A DNA stretch of 64,000 nucleotides from Bryopsis sp. KO-2023 (lineage: Eukaryota; Chlorophyta; Ulvophyceae; Bryopsidales; Bryopsidaceae): positions 3,038,001-3,102,000 of the forward strand of contig BSYQ01000004.1 of assembly GCA_030272585.1 (NCBI GenBank), read 5' to 3'. Shown here one piece after another: positions 1 to 11,197 of the stretch. The position numbers and the translations under genes are program-made. Within the stretch, counting starts at the first letter, position 1. Each line of letters opens with the position of its first letter. The notes beneath the pieces were generated by a model that saw nothing but the letters and a program-made list of their open reading frames with translations, made no database searches and was not told the origin of the DNA.

Positions 1-1547
1 ACTTATCATTTGACCAAAGAGGAAATTGAAACACTTGCGCTCATTTTAACCAAAAACGAAATCAAAATACTTGCACTCATTCAACGATACTCAGCAACAA
101 AACAGAGGAAGGGAGTAGCTCCCAGAACACTCCTCAGACAGAGGCGGTGGGTTCCCTTTAAGGATGTGCATGATTTTTGGGTGTTTGTGTTTTGTTTGCA
201 GTAAATTCTAGTTGTTGACAGCGTGGATTCGACAGATGCTTTTCTCCCCAAGGGCTTGGGGTTGTCCTCAGAGAAAAAAGTATCCATCAAATCCAAGTAT
301 ATGCGATCCGGTTATTCGGGGTCTGTTGTTCTAGATGCACCCCATGAATCTGGGTGCCCTTCCCCATTGATGTGTTTTTGTTCTTCCACACTCATCGTCC
401 AGAGATTTTTAAAGAGACGTCAACAACTCCAGCAAGCGTCTGTATGTCCGTCTATTTTGAAATCGAATCGCCGTTCCCAGGATTGGGTAGAACGTTACGC
501 CTGCTTCTCGATGGTTTATGAGAAAACTGGCGAAGAAAACTGAACCAACGAAAACACTCCCGACGGAAAAACACTTGTGTTGCTCGAAAGGGGAATCCCA
601 GGAATTGTTGCACTTGAAGCAGCCGCATAACTTTCCTCAACTCCATCGAGAACGAGAAAGCATCGACTCCATGCTTCAGAGCTTTTCTTTGTACGTGTTG
701 GGGACCTCGACGGCCGACACCCACTCAAACAACAACTGAAAACCCATGCACAGACGAATGGCGAACCAAATATTTCCTTGTTATCATGGGCAAACGCATA
801 TCTTCCGCTGATTCGCAAAAGACAGGGGGTAGGGATCTCTTGCGAATGGAACAACAGCTTGAAAGAAACTCGTTGTGGTCACCCCCCAAAATAACCTCTC
901 GCTCCAGCAATGAGCTATGGGACGGTCAGCGACACACTCATGCCTGGCAAGATCGAAAACGACTTCTGAAAACACCGTCGATTGCTGCAAACGAGCCGGT
1001 TTTGATACGGAAGCGCTGGAACACTGACCGTCGCTTCAGCTACTTCCAATTTAAGTGTCTGACATGCCTTAAGATGGGCATCAATTCTGTACCGTGGTCA
1101 CCCAAGGCCTCGGAACGTCAGTGGGGTGTTCGGTTTGGGACAACCGAGGTGGCCAACAGAGACTTCTGCTGGGCAAGTGCCCCCTTACCCCTTTTGAGGG
1201 TGGATGGATGGAGCCAGACCCCCCCAATAGAGTGGCTTGAGAGATGATCGCCTTAAACGGTCACACAAGGGCTCTTCAGACTCAAGTCCATTTCTGGAGG
1301 AAGCCCCTTCCGCTTGGCAGCCCAAATTGAAATGGAACGAAACTGCGTCATTGCTTTCTTCACCTCAGGCCCACAACATTCACATGCAATCAAATCTTTC
1401 TTAAGCTTGGAACTCTACACACCCCTCAGAAACCAGCAACCCATTTTTTGCGTTTGTTTATTCACCTGCAACCCCCGACATCACATCCATCCAACAAAAA
1501 GGAAAGCTAAAAAAACGTCGCCACAAAACACTACCCCCAGCCTAAAA
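1..1547. other. Region without a resolvable gene, left edge
   Basis: No reading frame here could be assembled into a convincing protein. On the + strand there are short protein-like stretches (for example a frame starting near 450 that reads SVYFEIESPFPGLG, and another near 690-900), but they are broken by stops with no clear GT/AG pair to bridge them. This may be a decayed gene, or exons of a gene whose main body lies left of the window. The opening 100 bases hold two imperfect copies of a roughly 30-base unit (gaaattgaaacacttgcgct and gaaatcaaaatacttgcact). The downstream flank of the ODR4-like gene must also lie here. Confidence 0.3.
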
Positions 1548-4500
1548 TCATTCTCTCGAGTACCATCCAATCAATGCACCAAAGAATCCAACGGCCATCG
1601 CCCCTGCCGAAACTGCCAGAGACACAGGTGTGCAAGTGCTGGCCGCAGAGGGTTCTTTTTGGCTGGCAGTTGAATCCTCAGTGACCTCTTTGCTCGACGG
1701 GTTCCAATCCACTGAACCCCCACCGCTTGATGACTCCGTTTCGTACATCTCTGTGTCGATGATCTGTGGTTCGAAACGCAAATTCTGAGTTACTTTTCGC
1801 CAACGAATCCAATACATGAGGAAGGGGGACCTTTCCTTTAAGTTGCACCAGAAAAGGTGTTACTGCGGACGAAAAGAGGATTCCTCCAATTCCCTTTCAT
1901 GAAACGCAACCAAAAAAAGGAAAGGAAAGGAATGGAGATTTGAGTTTGAATATAATGACTGTTAGAGGAGAGGGGACATCATTTTTGGTGGACAATTTTT
2001 AGGCATCTCTCTTACATCATCCGACGCGATCTGTAGAGAGGAGAGAAGCTCCGCCGCATTTTGAACGGCCGCCTCTGTGCTTTCTCCATGCGTCAAATGA
2101 TCGCACATCGAAATCCCACACTGCAGAAAAAAAAAAAAAACCACCCACGCGTGAGAGGATATCGAGAGGATCGCTCGCGAAGGATGAATCTCCAATTCAA
2201 ACCGATCGATCGGCTAGCTTTTCCAACTGTTCTTTTCTTCTTTTTTTTCTGGCCGCCGACCTGACGTTCCAATGACGTCGAAAGACGATCCAAGATATTT
2301 CTCCTCCACTCGAGCCTTTGTTATTTCGCTGCGACGAACTCGAAAAAAAAAGAAAGCGCTTCGACTCACCTTCCACGGAAACCAAACCCGTCTGGGCAAT
2401 CTAATGGAACTCGTTCGATCCAGATCATCGGCCCCCAGCAAGTCACTCTCCTCCATAATCTTGAAACGGGCTCGCAATGTGCTGAGCAGATCACCCTATC
2501 CACACAAAACACAAGGGAAAAAAAATCACACCAAATGAAGGGACCCAACATGCAACCAAAAAAAAGACAATTTCTTTTTTTTTGAATATTTGTTTGGATG
2601 AAAGGAAACAACAAAAACTTTTTACTTCCAATCCATGCATCCATTCGACACCCACCTTCAACATTCGCACAGCTTGCCCCAGCTGCTCTTTTTCGTGAGT
2701 GTACACTCTGGCTTCCAGCACCCCAGACAGACTGGCTTTTCCATTGACATCCCCTTCTTTGACATCGGCAGCACCGCCGTCCATCGGAACGACCCACGAA
2801 ACCTCCACCACCCCAGAATTCTCTGAGTCAGACTCAGATAATTCGACAGCTTTTCCCATCGGCTGGGTTTCATCCAAAGACTTCATCGAGCCTGCCGACT
2901 CCACACAGAACGCCGACCTGAACACATTCCATTAACAAGAAGCCAGGAAAAAGATTTGGACCAGCACTACCAACCCAAGGTCCCATGTGCATGAATTCCA
3001 TTTGCAAGGACTGTGCTTTGTGGAGCCCCCAAAGCTCCAAAAAAGAATTAAAAAATCGACATCACAGAGAACTTTCCGGTTGACTCACTCCAATCTTTTG
3101 GCCTCCATCTCTACGAGCTCCTTCCAAATTTTCTTTCGAGTGCTGGGAGATCCAACCAAAGGGTACGAAACGCTGACATGATACCTGCAATGCATCCACA
3201 CCACACACACACATCAAAACAAAAAAGTTAGATCCCTGCCCCCGTTCCCCCTAAAAGCAATACTTAAAATAAAATAATAAATAAAAATAGAAGCTAGGGA
3301 CAAAAGATTTCTTTTGAAAAAAACCCACCGGCATTGCAGACTGCACATTGGCTTGATGGAAGAATATTTTGGGTCATAGACGATAAGGTTGGAGGGCGTC
3401 CGGGTGGCATCAGGGGAAACCCGCATGGAGACCTTGCTGTTGATCGAGCTTGCATGCAAAATATGCATGTTATCGCCATCGCACTCTGCGCATCACCGCC
3501 GGCAAAACAGCAGTTCAAATAAAATCCTCACAACTTGTGACAAAAAAAGGGGGGAAAAGTCAAATAAAATAATAAAAATAAAATAAAAATATATCCAAAA
3601 ATGCCCAAACATAGCATGAGGAAATGTACAAAAAATACACCCCCCGTAACGTTAGAGAAGAAACTTGGGTGAATGAAAACAAAACTCAACAGATCGAAGA
3701 TCAATCTGGATCCTTCGCCCGAATTGATCAGTCACCACAAGAAAAAAAGCCTAATTGAATCACGTAAGGTCGTTAAATTTTTGTTTTTGCCACTACCTGG
3801 CCTCGGACACTGTTTTCGTAGCGCCTTGAGCGTTTCGCACAAGATCTGCTGTACTGGTTTGATGCTGGAGTGCGGAGAAAACAAATATACCCCAGTGATC
3901 CAAACACCTGGCAAAAGCAATCTTCCAATCATTCAGAATTTCAACAGCTGAAGCCAAAACAGGAAAAAAAAAACACCAACAGATGAAATTTCATCAGAAA
4001 CAGAAGGATCTGAGGTGGTGGCACCGAGTCATCCTCCCCTCAAGCAAAGGTCAGTTGGCGGCGGCCTTTGTGAATGTCAAGAAATATCATGATGGCAAAA
4101 CAAAAAAAATCAGAAGTTTCTCCTACCTCCTGGTAGCATGTGACATACGAGGGATGCATGATCCACAATCAGGTCAATTTCAAGTTTCAAATCGGGCTCT
4201 TCCTGCTGGGATTTCCCCCCACTTTGCTTCCCACTTCTTCCACCATCCTTGCATGAGGCTGGTGCCCCTGACTCATCCTGGGTTCAGAAAATAAAAATGA
4301 AAAAATATAATCGTACACATAGCAGCCGTACATCTATCAAGGCAGTTCTTGAATCCTCCAGAACAAAAAAAAGCTGCCAGATTTCGGTAGGAGGAAAACG
4401 TACAGAGCAAAAACGCGAGGAGGGCTAATGAAAGGCTTTGAACGATGAACTGTATCATTTGTTTAGTTGTGGAAGCTCCAGTCATGTTTCCTTCTTTTCC

Positions 4501-4771
4501 AATCATGTTGAATTTGCCACCACCTGCCTCGGGGGTCTTCAACAAATCGATCACAACATCTCGACCGCTGGCTGTCCCTACCAGGAGTCCAACCTATTCA
4601 CACACAAATGAACTCCTGAACTCTTTCTGGAGCCCATGGACTCCCATGGACGGAAGTCGCTCCAGAAAAAGATCGCTTTTTTTCAGAACATGCCTCGACG
4701 CCGCCTTGAGAATCGATCCACGATTTCACTCGCTCAGAGATGCTTTCTTCCAACTGGCAAGTTTGACGCAT
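1548..4771 (-). CDS. ODR4: ODR4-like tail-anchored ER protein
   Basis: ODR-4 family membrane protein. In animals ODR-4 helps membrane receptors leave the ER and cooperates with UFSP2; the plant role is little known. Model of ten exons, about 448 aa: 4771-4730, 4593-4524, 4267-4127, 3907-3797, 3485-3329, 3184-3089, 2917-2656, 2495-2370, 2120-2016, 1784-1548. Phases agree throughout. Family landmarks in order are EVGLLVG-like (VGLLVGTASG), CHMLPGGVWITGVY, a middle block ending SLQCRYHVSVSYPL, ASLSGVLEARVYTHEK, RARFKIMEE and LPRRVWFPW (close to plant PRRVFVPW). A single membrane segment (VSLAVSAGAMAVGFFGALIG) sits just before the C-terminus, as expected for the family. The first exon is the weak point: its donor (gtgaaa) and its ATG were chosen by phase and by EESISER resembling plant N-termini. 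It shares its upstream region with the + strand gene at 5159. Confidence 0.82.
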
Positions 4772-5158
4772 CTCGTGTTGTGTCCGAACGAAAACTGGAC
4801 ACCCCCCCCCCAAATAAAAACAAAAAATTGGGCTTCACCTTTTTTCACCGTCAGCAAGGGCTTGGCTGACGTGGAATTCGCCCACTGGGGCTGTATCGAA
4901 AACCGCAAGGCCGGCGTCCTCAGCACTTCCGTTGGTGAACGAAGGTTTACCCGTGGAAAACGAGGTCGAGGAAATCGAAAACCGCCCCCACGAGAACGTC
5001 GCTCGCTTATTCTTTCTCATCCAAGCGGAGGGTGCTATCGCGCGCCCGGCATCTACGCAAGCCTAAGGGGAAAACACGAAGGGACGAAGCTCCCGATAGC
5101 CATCAGCGGGATTTGGGGTTGGAGTATTTTTTTTTTTAAAGGGTGGTAGATTTCGAGG
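4772..5158. promoter_or_regulatory. Bidirectional upstream region, ODR4-like / membrane protein
   Basis: A spacer of 387 bases between two head-to-head genes, so it should hold both promoters. No TATA box at a useful distance was recognised. It holds a run of ten C followed by an A-rich stretch (4802-4820) and a T-rich run at 5127-5137. An open frame on the - strand (5020-4835, beginning MRKNKRATFSW) looks like a basic leader peptide, but no splice route to the ODR4-like exon is convincing. Exact transcription starts cannot be given. Confidence 0.35.
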
Positions 5159-7100
5159 ATGAAGCTCGCCTCCAACGGAAAAGGGGGACTGGGCGTTCCT
5201 CTGGGGAGGAACGACTCCAGCGCGATGCTGTTCGGGTCAACAACTGGGAAATCAGCTTATTTTAACAGGTCTTTTGGAAGGGGAAAATCGGGGAGGTCTC
5301 TCCCGACGCCCGTGAGTTTCGCCGGACCGAATTGGAATGAATCAGACGACGGGCTGCGGAACGTCATTCTTCAAAAGACCAGGCGCTTCGCGCCTTACTT
5401 CCGCGACAGGGTCGAACCGGAAAAACTGGTCGATTTCGTACAAGCGAATAGACTTGGGATTTACTGCGCCTTCCTGGCGACGTTGGGAGTGCGAGTTTCC
5501 ACGACGCTGGGAATGGGCTGGGCTTTGATCGCGGCGTGCATGCTCACGACGGGCTTGGGCTACGTGAAATGCATTCACCAGGCCCTGATGGAAGAGGCCA
5601 GAAAAGGGAAAGCGAACGCTGATGTTGGGGCGGTGGTGATGAGAGCGTACAGGCTGGCTTTCTTGCACTACAGCTTCAAGACAGAGGAGGCCAGGGACAG
5701 GAAAAACAAAAATGCCTTGCTGCTGTCGGCATTATATGAACCCAGTCCGGTGTATCTGCTGTTGAACTGCTGGGGAATGTATGCTGTGGGGCAGTGTGCG
5801 GTGTGTGGATCCTTTGGCGGAGGCCTGGTGAGTGAAAAATGAAAAATAAGAATAAAATAAAACCAATCTGGAATCCCGTTCAAGAAAAAGTTGAAAATGA
5901 AACAATGCACAAAAATAGATTTCAAAAAAAGATAATCATGATGTTATGAGAAAGTGTCTTCGATAGATTTTTCCCTCCCAGTGAGCTAAAAACTCCCATT
6001 CAAGATAAGGTGAATGACTGGTAGATGAAGCAAGCTGTGAAAACTATGGAAAAAAAAACAGAAAGACAACTGTGTTGTGATATGTGTTGGGGTGTCGCTG
6101 TGGAGGGATGGATTTAGACATTGATTAAGGTTGGTAACTCAACTGGTGAGTGAAAACCAAGAGGAGCAGAAATTAGCTCCGTGCATCTTAGAAAAGGGCC
6201 TGCGATGTATCAAAGGAAATTGAAGGATTGGTACTCAAGTGCTTGGATATTCAAATGAATATTTGTTTCAACAGCACAAAAACCACACTACTTTCTGTAA
6301 TGTTTCTGCAATGAACTTGTGGTGCAGCTCCTTCTGGTGAGTTTGGCCTCCTTCGCCGCCGGTCGACTTTTGCAATTTGCCCTGTGGAAAAAACTGGGCC
6401 AACCATCCCAGATGACCTCATCCTCCTCCAGCCCCTCCTTGACCGCGGAGGCCACCATGGAGCCGCCCACCCTCATGCAGCAATTCAGCGAAATTCTGTT
6501 CACGCCGATCGGGACTTGGGGAATCGGACCGATCTTTAACGGGGTGGTGTGGTTTGCTTGCTTGGCGCTGCCCTTCGTCCAGTATCCGGCTTCTCCTGTG
6601 GCGATGGCCCCTCTTTGGACAGCCTTGGGGGTGCCCGTGCTGTTGCTGCTGGAGGATATCTACAGTTTGTTTTCGAAAACAAGGAGGGATGCGGTGAGTC
6701 GATTTCCCTGAAAATTTTGCAGGAAAAAAAAAACGGCGTATGGTTTTCGAGGCACCCGAAATAGCAACGGATGCTGATGGGGTTTGCATTTGTTTTGTTA
6801 TTTTTTGCTTCTTTTTTCTGGTGAGGGGGAAGGAGGAGCATGGAAAAGTGGCTAAATGAAACTGACATGCATGATCTATGTTTGCGATGCAGAAATATGC
6901 CACCAGCATGGGACCAGGCCTGCAAGTTGGATCGTTTCTCGTTGGAATAGCGTTTGCCGCCTTTGCAAGGTAAACCTCGATCTTGCAAATGTTTTGATTT
7001 CTTGATCTGTCCACCTCACGCGCACCCCCCCCCCCCCTCCTTTTCCTCCAACAATAGGATAACCAATAAGGAAATTGAAGCTATGGTTGATCCCTGGTAA
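5159..7100 (+). CDS. Unknown multi-pass membrane protein
   Basis: Not recognised as a member of any named family. Four exons, 5159-5827, 6328-6693, 6893-6969 and 7058-7100, all with GT-AG borders and matching phase, give 384 aa. The first 60 residues are rich in Gly, Ser, Arg and Lys with few acids, as in an organelle-targeting leader (inference). A hydrophilic stretch follows (RRFAPYFRDRVEPEKLVDF), then about five or six hydrophobic segments, including LGIYCAFLATLGVRVSTTLG, VYLLLNCWGMYAVGQCAVCG, LLLVSLASFAAGRLLQFALW, FNGVVWFACLALPFV, LWTALGVPVLLLLEDIYSLF and LQVGSFLVGIAFAAFAR. The tail ends EIEAMVDPW. A plastid or mitochondrial membrane location is possible. The start is the first in-frame ATG; the downstream flank is gene-poor. 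Confidence 0.75.
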
Positions 7101-9835
7101 ACCGATTGGGCCTGTTTCGCACATTTTTCGAGCAGCTGTGCAAACACGAGTATCGACGAAGAGAAGTTTTCCTTCATGGATATTGTGCTTGTGTCGATGG
7201 TTGAATTTAGCAAGATTCAATGTCGAATTTTGTATTATGTATATCAATATATATTTACAAATATAGATAGATATCTTAATTTACATCAGGTAATTTACTT
7301 GCCCAACGCGATATCTATCTATATTTGTACATATATCTATAAATATGTATCTATAAATATAAATTTGTCCGATCGAGTGCTTGACATGTCCATCGCATTT
7401 TTGTCTCTAGGACGGTGATGACATGAAGAACATCAACGTTTCCCCCACTCACAATGATGTTCAATTTTTTTTTCTTTTCTTTTTTCCCTCCTTTTTTGGG
7501 GGTAGGGGAGGGGGGCCAGGGTCGTTCATAACTGACCCCCCGACCGTATAGATTGTGGTATTTTGGGAGTTGAAAGAAACAATATAAAAGACTATAAAAA
7601 AAAATTAACACAGAATTCAAGAATAAACTGGAAAAATTATATATTTCAAGAAAAAAAAAAGAAAAAAACAGAAAGAGATGCCTGGGGCTTTATGGGAAGA
7701 GAAGAGGAAGTTTTGGGGGGACAAAGGGGGGGGGGGGATTTGCAGAGATGAATAGGAAACCCTCAACAAGGGAAATGGTGGTTTTTTGTGTGATTGAGGA
7801 GGGGGGGGGGATAAAAGGGGAAATTTGGAAATGATGGAGGAGATAAAAAACACACCAAAAAAAAGAGCTAAGAATGCCAGTAAAGTTTTGGGGAAATTGA
7901 TTTCATGTATCATAGGATTTTTTCTTTGATAGGTAAAAACGATGCGGAATGGGGAATCTCTCTATTTTGTGCCAGGGACGTATTTTTCTTTTTTTCCTTG
8001 GGAGAGCGATTTCTTTCTGAGCGTCATCATTCTTTTGTGGTAGAGTGATTTGGGACTCTCTTTTTAAAAAGAAGGGAAAAGAAACGACGAAAACAAAGGT
8101 TCTCTTGGAGACTTGGTGGCTGCTCGAAAAACCAAAATTAAAAAAGATTGGTATTTATCTATCATTGCGGTATTTTCTACACACGGAACTAAAAGATATT
8201 ATGTTTTCGTACATTCGACCCCAACTTCCAACCAACGCTTTTTTTGTTTCGGAGCTAATTGTGCAGCTTGTGTGTGTTTCGAACCAATCAAGAAAATCAC
8301 GCATTACTTTTTTTTTTGAAACCTGGCCGCCCCATTCATTCCAGTATTTCTACAAGAAACATCTGCATCTGTACAAAGAGCTGGTCTCTTTTTTTTCAGC
8401 GGTGGGGAAAAGAAATTGTGGAGAGAGAGCACCAAAATTGCTAAGTAGCCTGACTGTTGTTACTGACGATTGCTATCCTCTTTGTTGCTTTTCGACAGGA
8501 ATATGCACATGGTGACTTTCCTTTTCTGGCCATGATAATTGGGGAAAGGGGGGGGGGGGGGCGCTACGGGGCACAGCTCCTCTTCTGGTTTCCTTTTTTT
8601 TTACCCCTAAACAAGGGCGTCTACACCTTATTGCATTTGTCTGTAGGAATATCTACAGGTCATAGAAAATCATATGAAAAAAGAAAAAAAAATCATTAGA
8701 TATTGGGATTTGGGACTCGGCTTAAAGGGGAGAAAAAAACAAAAAGAAGAGGAAGAAAACAAAAAACTTGCCTTATTTAATAGCCTATTTTTATTCATAC
8801 ACTTTTTTTTTCCCCCCAAGCGTTTCATTATTTTTATCTGTGGGGGTTTCTTTTTCCCTCCTATTTTTTCTCGAGGGCAAAAAAAAAAGAAAAAAAAAAC
8901 ATGGGATAGAGAGAAGTGTAAATAGTTGTGGCAATATTGTCAGTCGAGAAGAAACATGGAAGCAAAAATTGTTGGCATTGAGGGGGATGGATTGGGTGGT
9001 TTTCTGTCATGATCAATGTTAGCAACGAACGGTGACATTCATCATTAATTATTGTTGTTGTATGAGCCAATGTAAATTCTTTGCAAGTGGACCAGAAGCG
9101 GAGTGGAGGAGTCCCGTCTGCCCTGTATTGAAAATTTCGGAAACAGGAGTTGCATGTGATGTGTGGTGTTTGTGCTGTTGGATGCTTTCCCATCTGGCAT
9201 CTCTTGGTTTGGCATTGTGCAGAATTTCACAAGGGAAAAACCCATAAAAACAGCTCCTAAGGATTCCCCCGGCCCGAAAAAGAAAATACTCAGAAAGATA
9301 GAGGGACAGATGAACAAAAACTAAAGTGATACTCCATGATCAATGACCAGTGTAAATAAAGTCTCCCCAAAAAATAAAAGTGCTTACTTTTTTCAAACTG
9401 ATAGATCCATTCTCCAAGTCCGGTGAGGAATGGAAGGCTCCGATCGATATCGTGGAAAAGAAATTATTGCAGAGAAAAAAAATGCTTTTCAATTTGCCCA
9501 CTGTATCACTCGACAACAAAGATATCTTTGCAAGTCGTTATTCCTTGCAAAGAGTCGTTCAAACATTGAACGTAAGTGCGAAAAAAAACACCCACTGCAA
9601 TCACAATGCTCGCTGCAATTACAAGGATCATTTCCCAAGATAAAAATCTTTTTCCTTCCAAGTACACATTACTCACCAACACAGCCCTCTTCCCTTAATT
9701 CACTAATTCTAGAAAAAAAACAAAACATCAAGAACAAAATGACACCCTACATGCATTTTTGGCTTTTTTTTTTTAAACTTCAATCTTAAAAATTACACTG
9801 GTTTTGGATTCCCCCATTTTTTTTTTCTTGAAGCC
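7101..9835. other. Gene-poor spacer of 2.7 kb with homopolymer runs
   Basis: Downstream flank of the membrane-protein gene and of tubulin cofactor A. The stretch is A/T-rich with long runs of G (7724-7737, 7800-7810, 8549-8560), T and A. A perfect inverted repeat lies at 7257-7328. Open frames here have biased, repetitive composition and no family signal, apart from one exon-like stretch near 9409-9571. I see no gene that can be supported. Confidence 0.5.
7257..7328. repeat. Perfect 19-bp inverted repeat, A/T-rich
   Basis: The left arm at 7257-7275 (acaaatatagatagatatc) is the exact reverse complement of the right arm at 7310-7328, with a 34-base loop. It lies about 150 bases past the stop codon of the unknown membrane protein and could fold at the end of that transcript. 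The next 40 bases are made of related ATCTATA units, so simple-sequence expansion is an alternative origin. Confidence 0.8.
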
Positions 9836-10794
9836 TCATGCAACTGCAGCTTCGGCATCGGCCAGAATTTCATTTGCTGTTCCCAGCTCCTCTGCTCCAC
9901 TCAACTCTTTCTCCGACTCCTCCTGAACGAAAGTTGAAAAAAAAAAATCAATCGATCAAATGATGCGACCAAGATTTTCTGAAGCAACCAATTCAAAAAG
10001 ATGAGAAAAAACGACAAACAAACAAAGGGATTCATTCATCCGGCAGACAAAGAAGTCGAGGGCAACTGTTGTTGAACCTGGATCATTTTTGCCGTTATCC
10101 GAGTTTTTTTTTTAAATATCGAAACTCGCTAAAATTTCTGCCCATATTTTTTTGTCATTTAAAAAAACAACCGAAGAAATCATTTCATTTCCAAGCAAGG
10201 ATCCAACTGTTACTGCACTCACTCGAGACGAGGATAATAATAATGAAAAGAAAAGAAAAAAAGAAAAAAACATGATTCCTTACCAGGAATTTTTTCAAGT
10301 CGGCGATAGCTGCCTCGAGCCTTTGTTTCGTGTCCGGGATCATTGCTTTGGATTCGGCCAACACCATTTCCTGTCGCCAAAAATAGCACACACAACTAAG
10401 CAAAAAAAAGAAAAAAGGTCCCTACTCCTAAGCATCGTTCGCATTCCAAATCAACCAATTCAATGGAACTCAGCTTCTCATCCATTCTCACCCTTCTTTC
10501 GAGGTGTTTTTTCCCGAATTTTTTTTTTGGGGGGGGGGGAGAGAAAATTGAACATTAAGAAAATTTCACCCAGTGTTAATTGTCTTGGATGTGGATTTGC
10601 TCCCAGTGCTGACTGATTCATTGTTTGGTGCTTACCGCTTGCTGAAGGTTGGGTGGATCCACGCCCTGCGATTTCAGTTTTTCCACTTTTTCGTGTTCTT
10701 CTTGCACTTCTTTCGCGTAGTAATCCATTTCTTTCCTGAGGCGCTTGACGCTCCCCGTTTTGATTTTCAATTGCCTCAGCTCCTGTGCAGACAT
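9836..10794 (-). CDS. TBCA: Tubulin-binding cofactor A
   Basis: Tubulin-folding chaperone that captures beta-tubulin released by the CCT chaperonin and passes it along the cofactor pathway in the cytosol. Three exons, 10794-10636, 10370-10284 and 9922-9836, each in phase 0, give 110 aa, the usual size of the family (about 105-115). The family signature is clear: LRQLKIKTGSVKRLRKEM at the N-terminus, then ESKAMIPDTKQRLEAAI in exon 2, and an acidic C-terminal helix. The whole protein is predicted helical. The start at 10794 was preferred over an in-frame ATG 33 bases upstream because family members begin just before the QLKIKTG motif. The gene is head to head with ARP2, so two cytoskeletal genes share one upstream region. 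Confidence 0.95.
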
Positions 10795-11197
10795 TGCTGT
10801 AAAATCGATCGATTGATCAGGAGGCAAAGCCCAGCCAAATGGAACGACTGAAAACGAGTGGAGTGGGGACTGCCCAAAGCGACGACCCTGAAATCAACCA
10901 AATGATCGCGCGAAAGTCAGCCATGGATTCTCACAAATTGACGCCCACAGTACGACATCAAACCGTCTTCACACTCGATTCCACACTCAAGGACATGGGT
11001 TGAGGTTACAGGTTTCTGGCAGCGCTGCGCGTTGGCGCATTTTTGGTCGCGCACATCAAGGGAGGGAAAATAATGGAGAACACCTGTCGCCACCCCTCGT
11101 TTTATCGAGACGTCGCGGTTTCAGGGCGCTGGGGCATCGAACAGGCGAAAGGGGGAAAGGAAAGCATCTCGACGTTTCCTCTCCAGCCAGTCGAAAC
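10795..11197. promoter_or_regulatory. Bidirectional upstream region, TBCA / ARP2
   Basis: 403 bases between the start codons of tubulin cofactor A (-) and ARP2 (+). It is less A/T-rich than introns nearby and contains GC-rich patches (gcagcgctgcgcgttggcgc near 11020-11040) and two GACGT/ACGTC cores (11108-11113, 11169-11174). No TATA-like box was identified. A common control of two cytoskeleton genes is possible but is only an inference from the arrangement. Confidence 0.4.

Noticed and set aside
8045-8515. 156-codon + strand open frame in the 7.1-9.8 kb spacer
   Set aside because: Biased Phe/Lys composition from T and A runs, no family resemblance, no plausible flanking exons.
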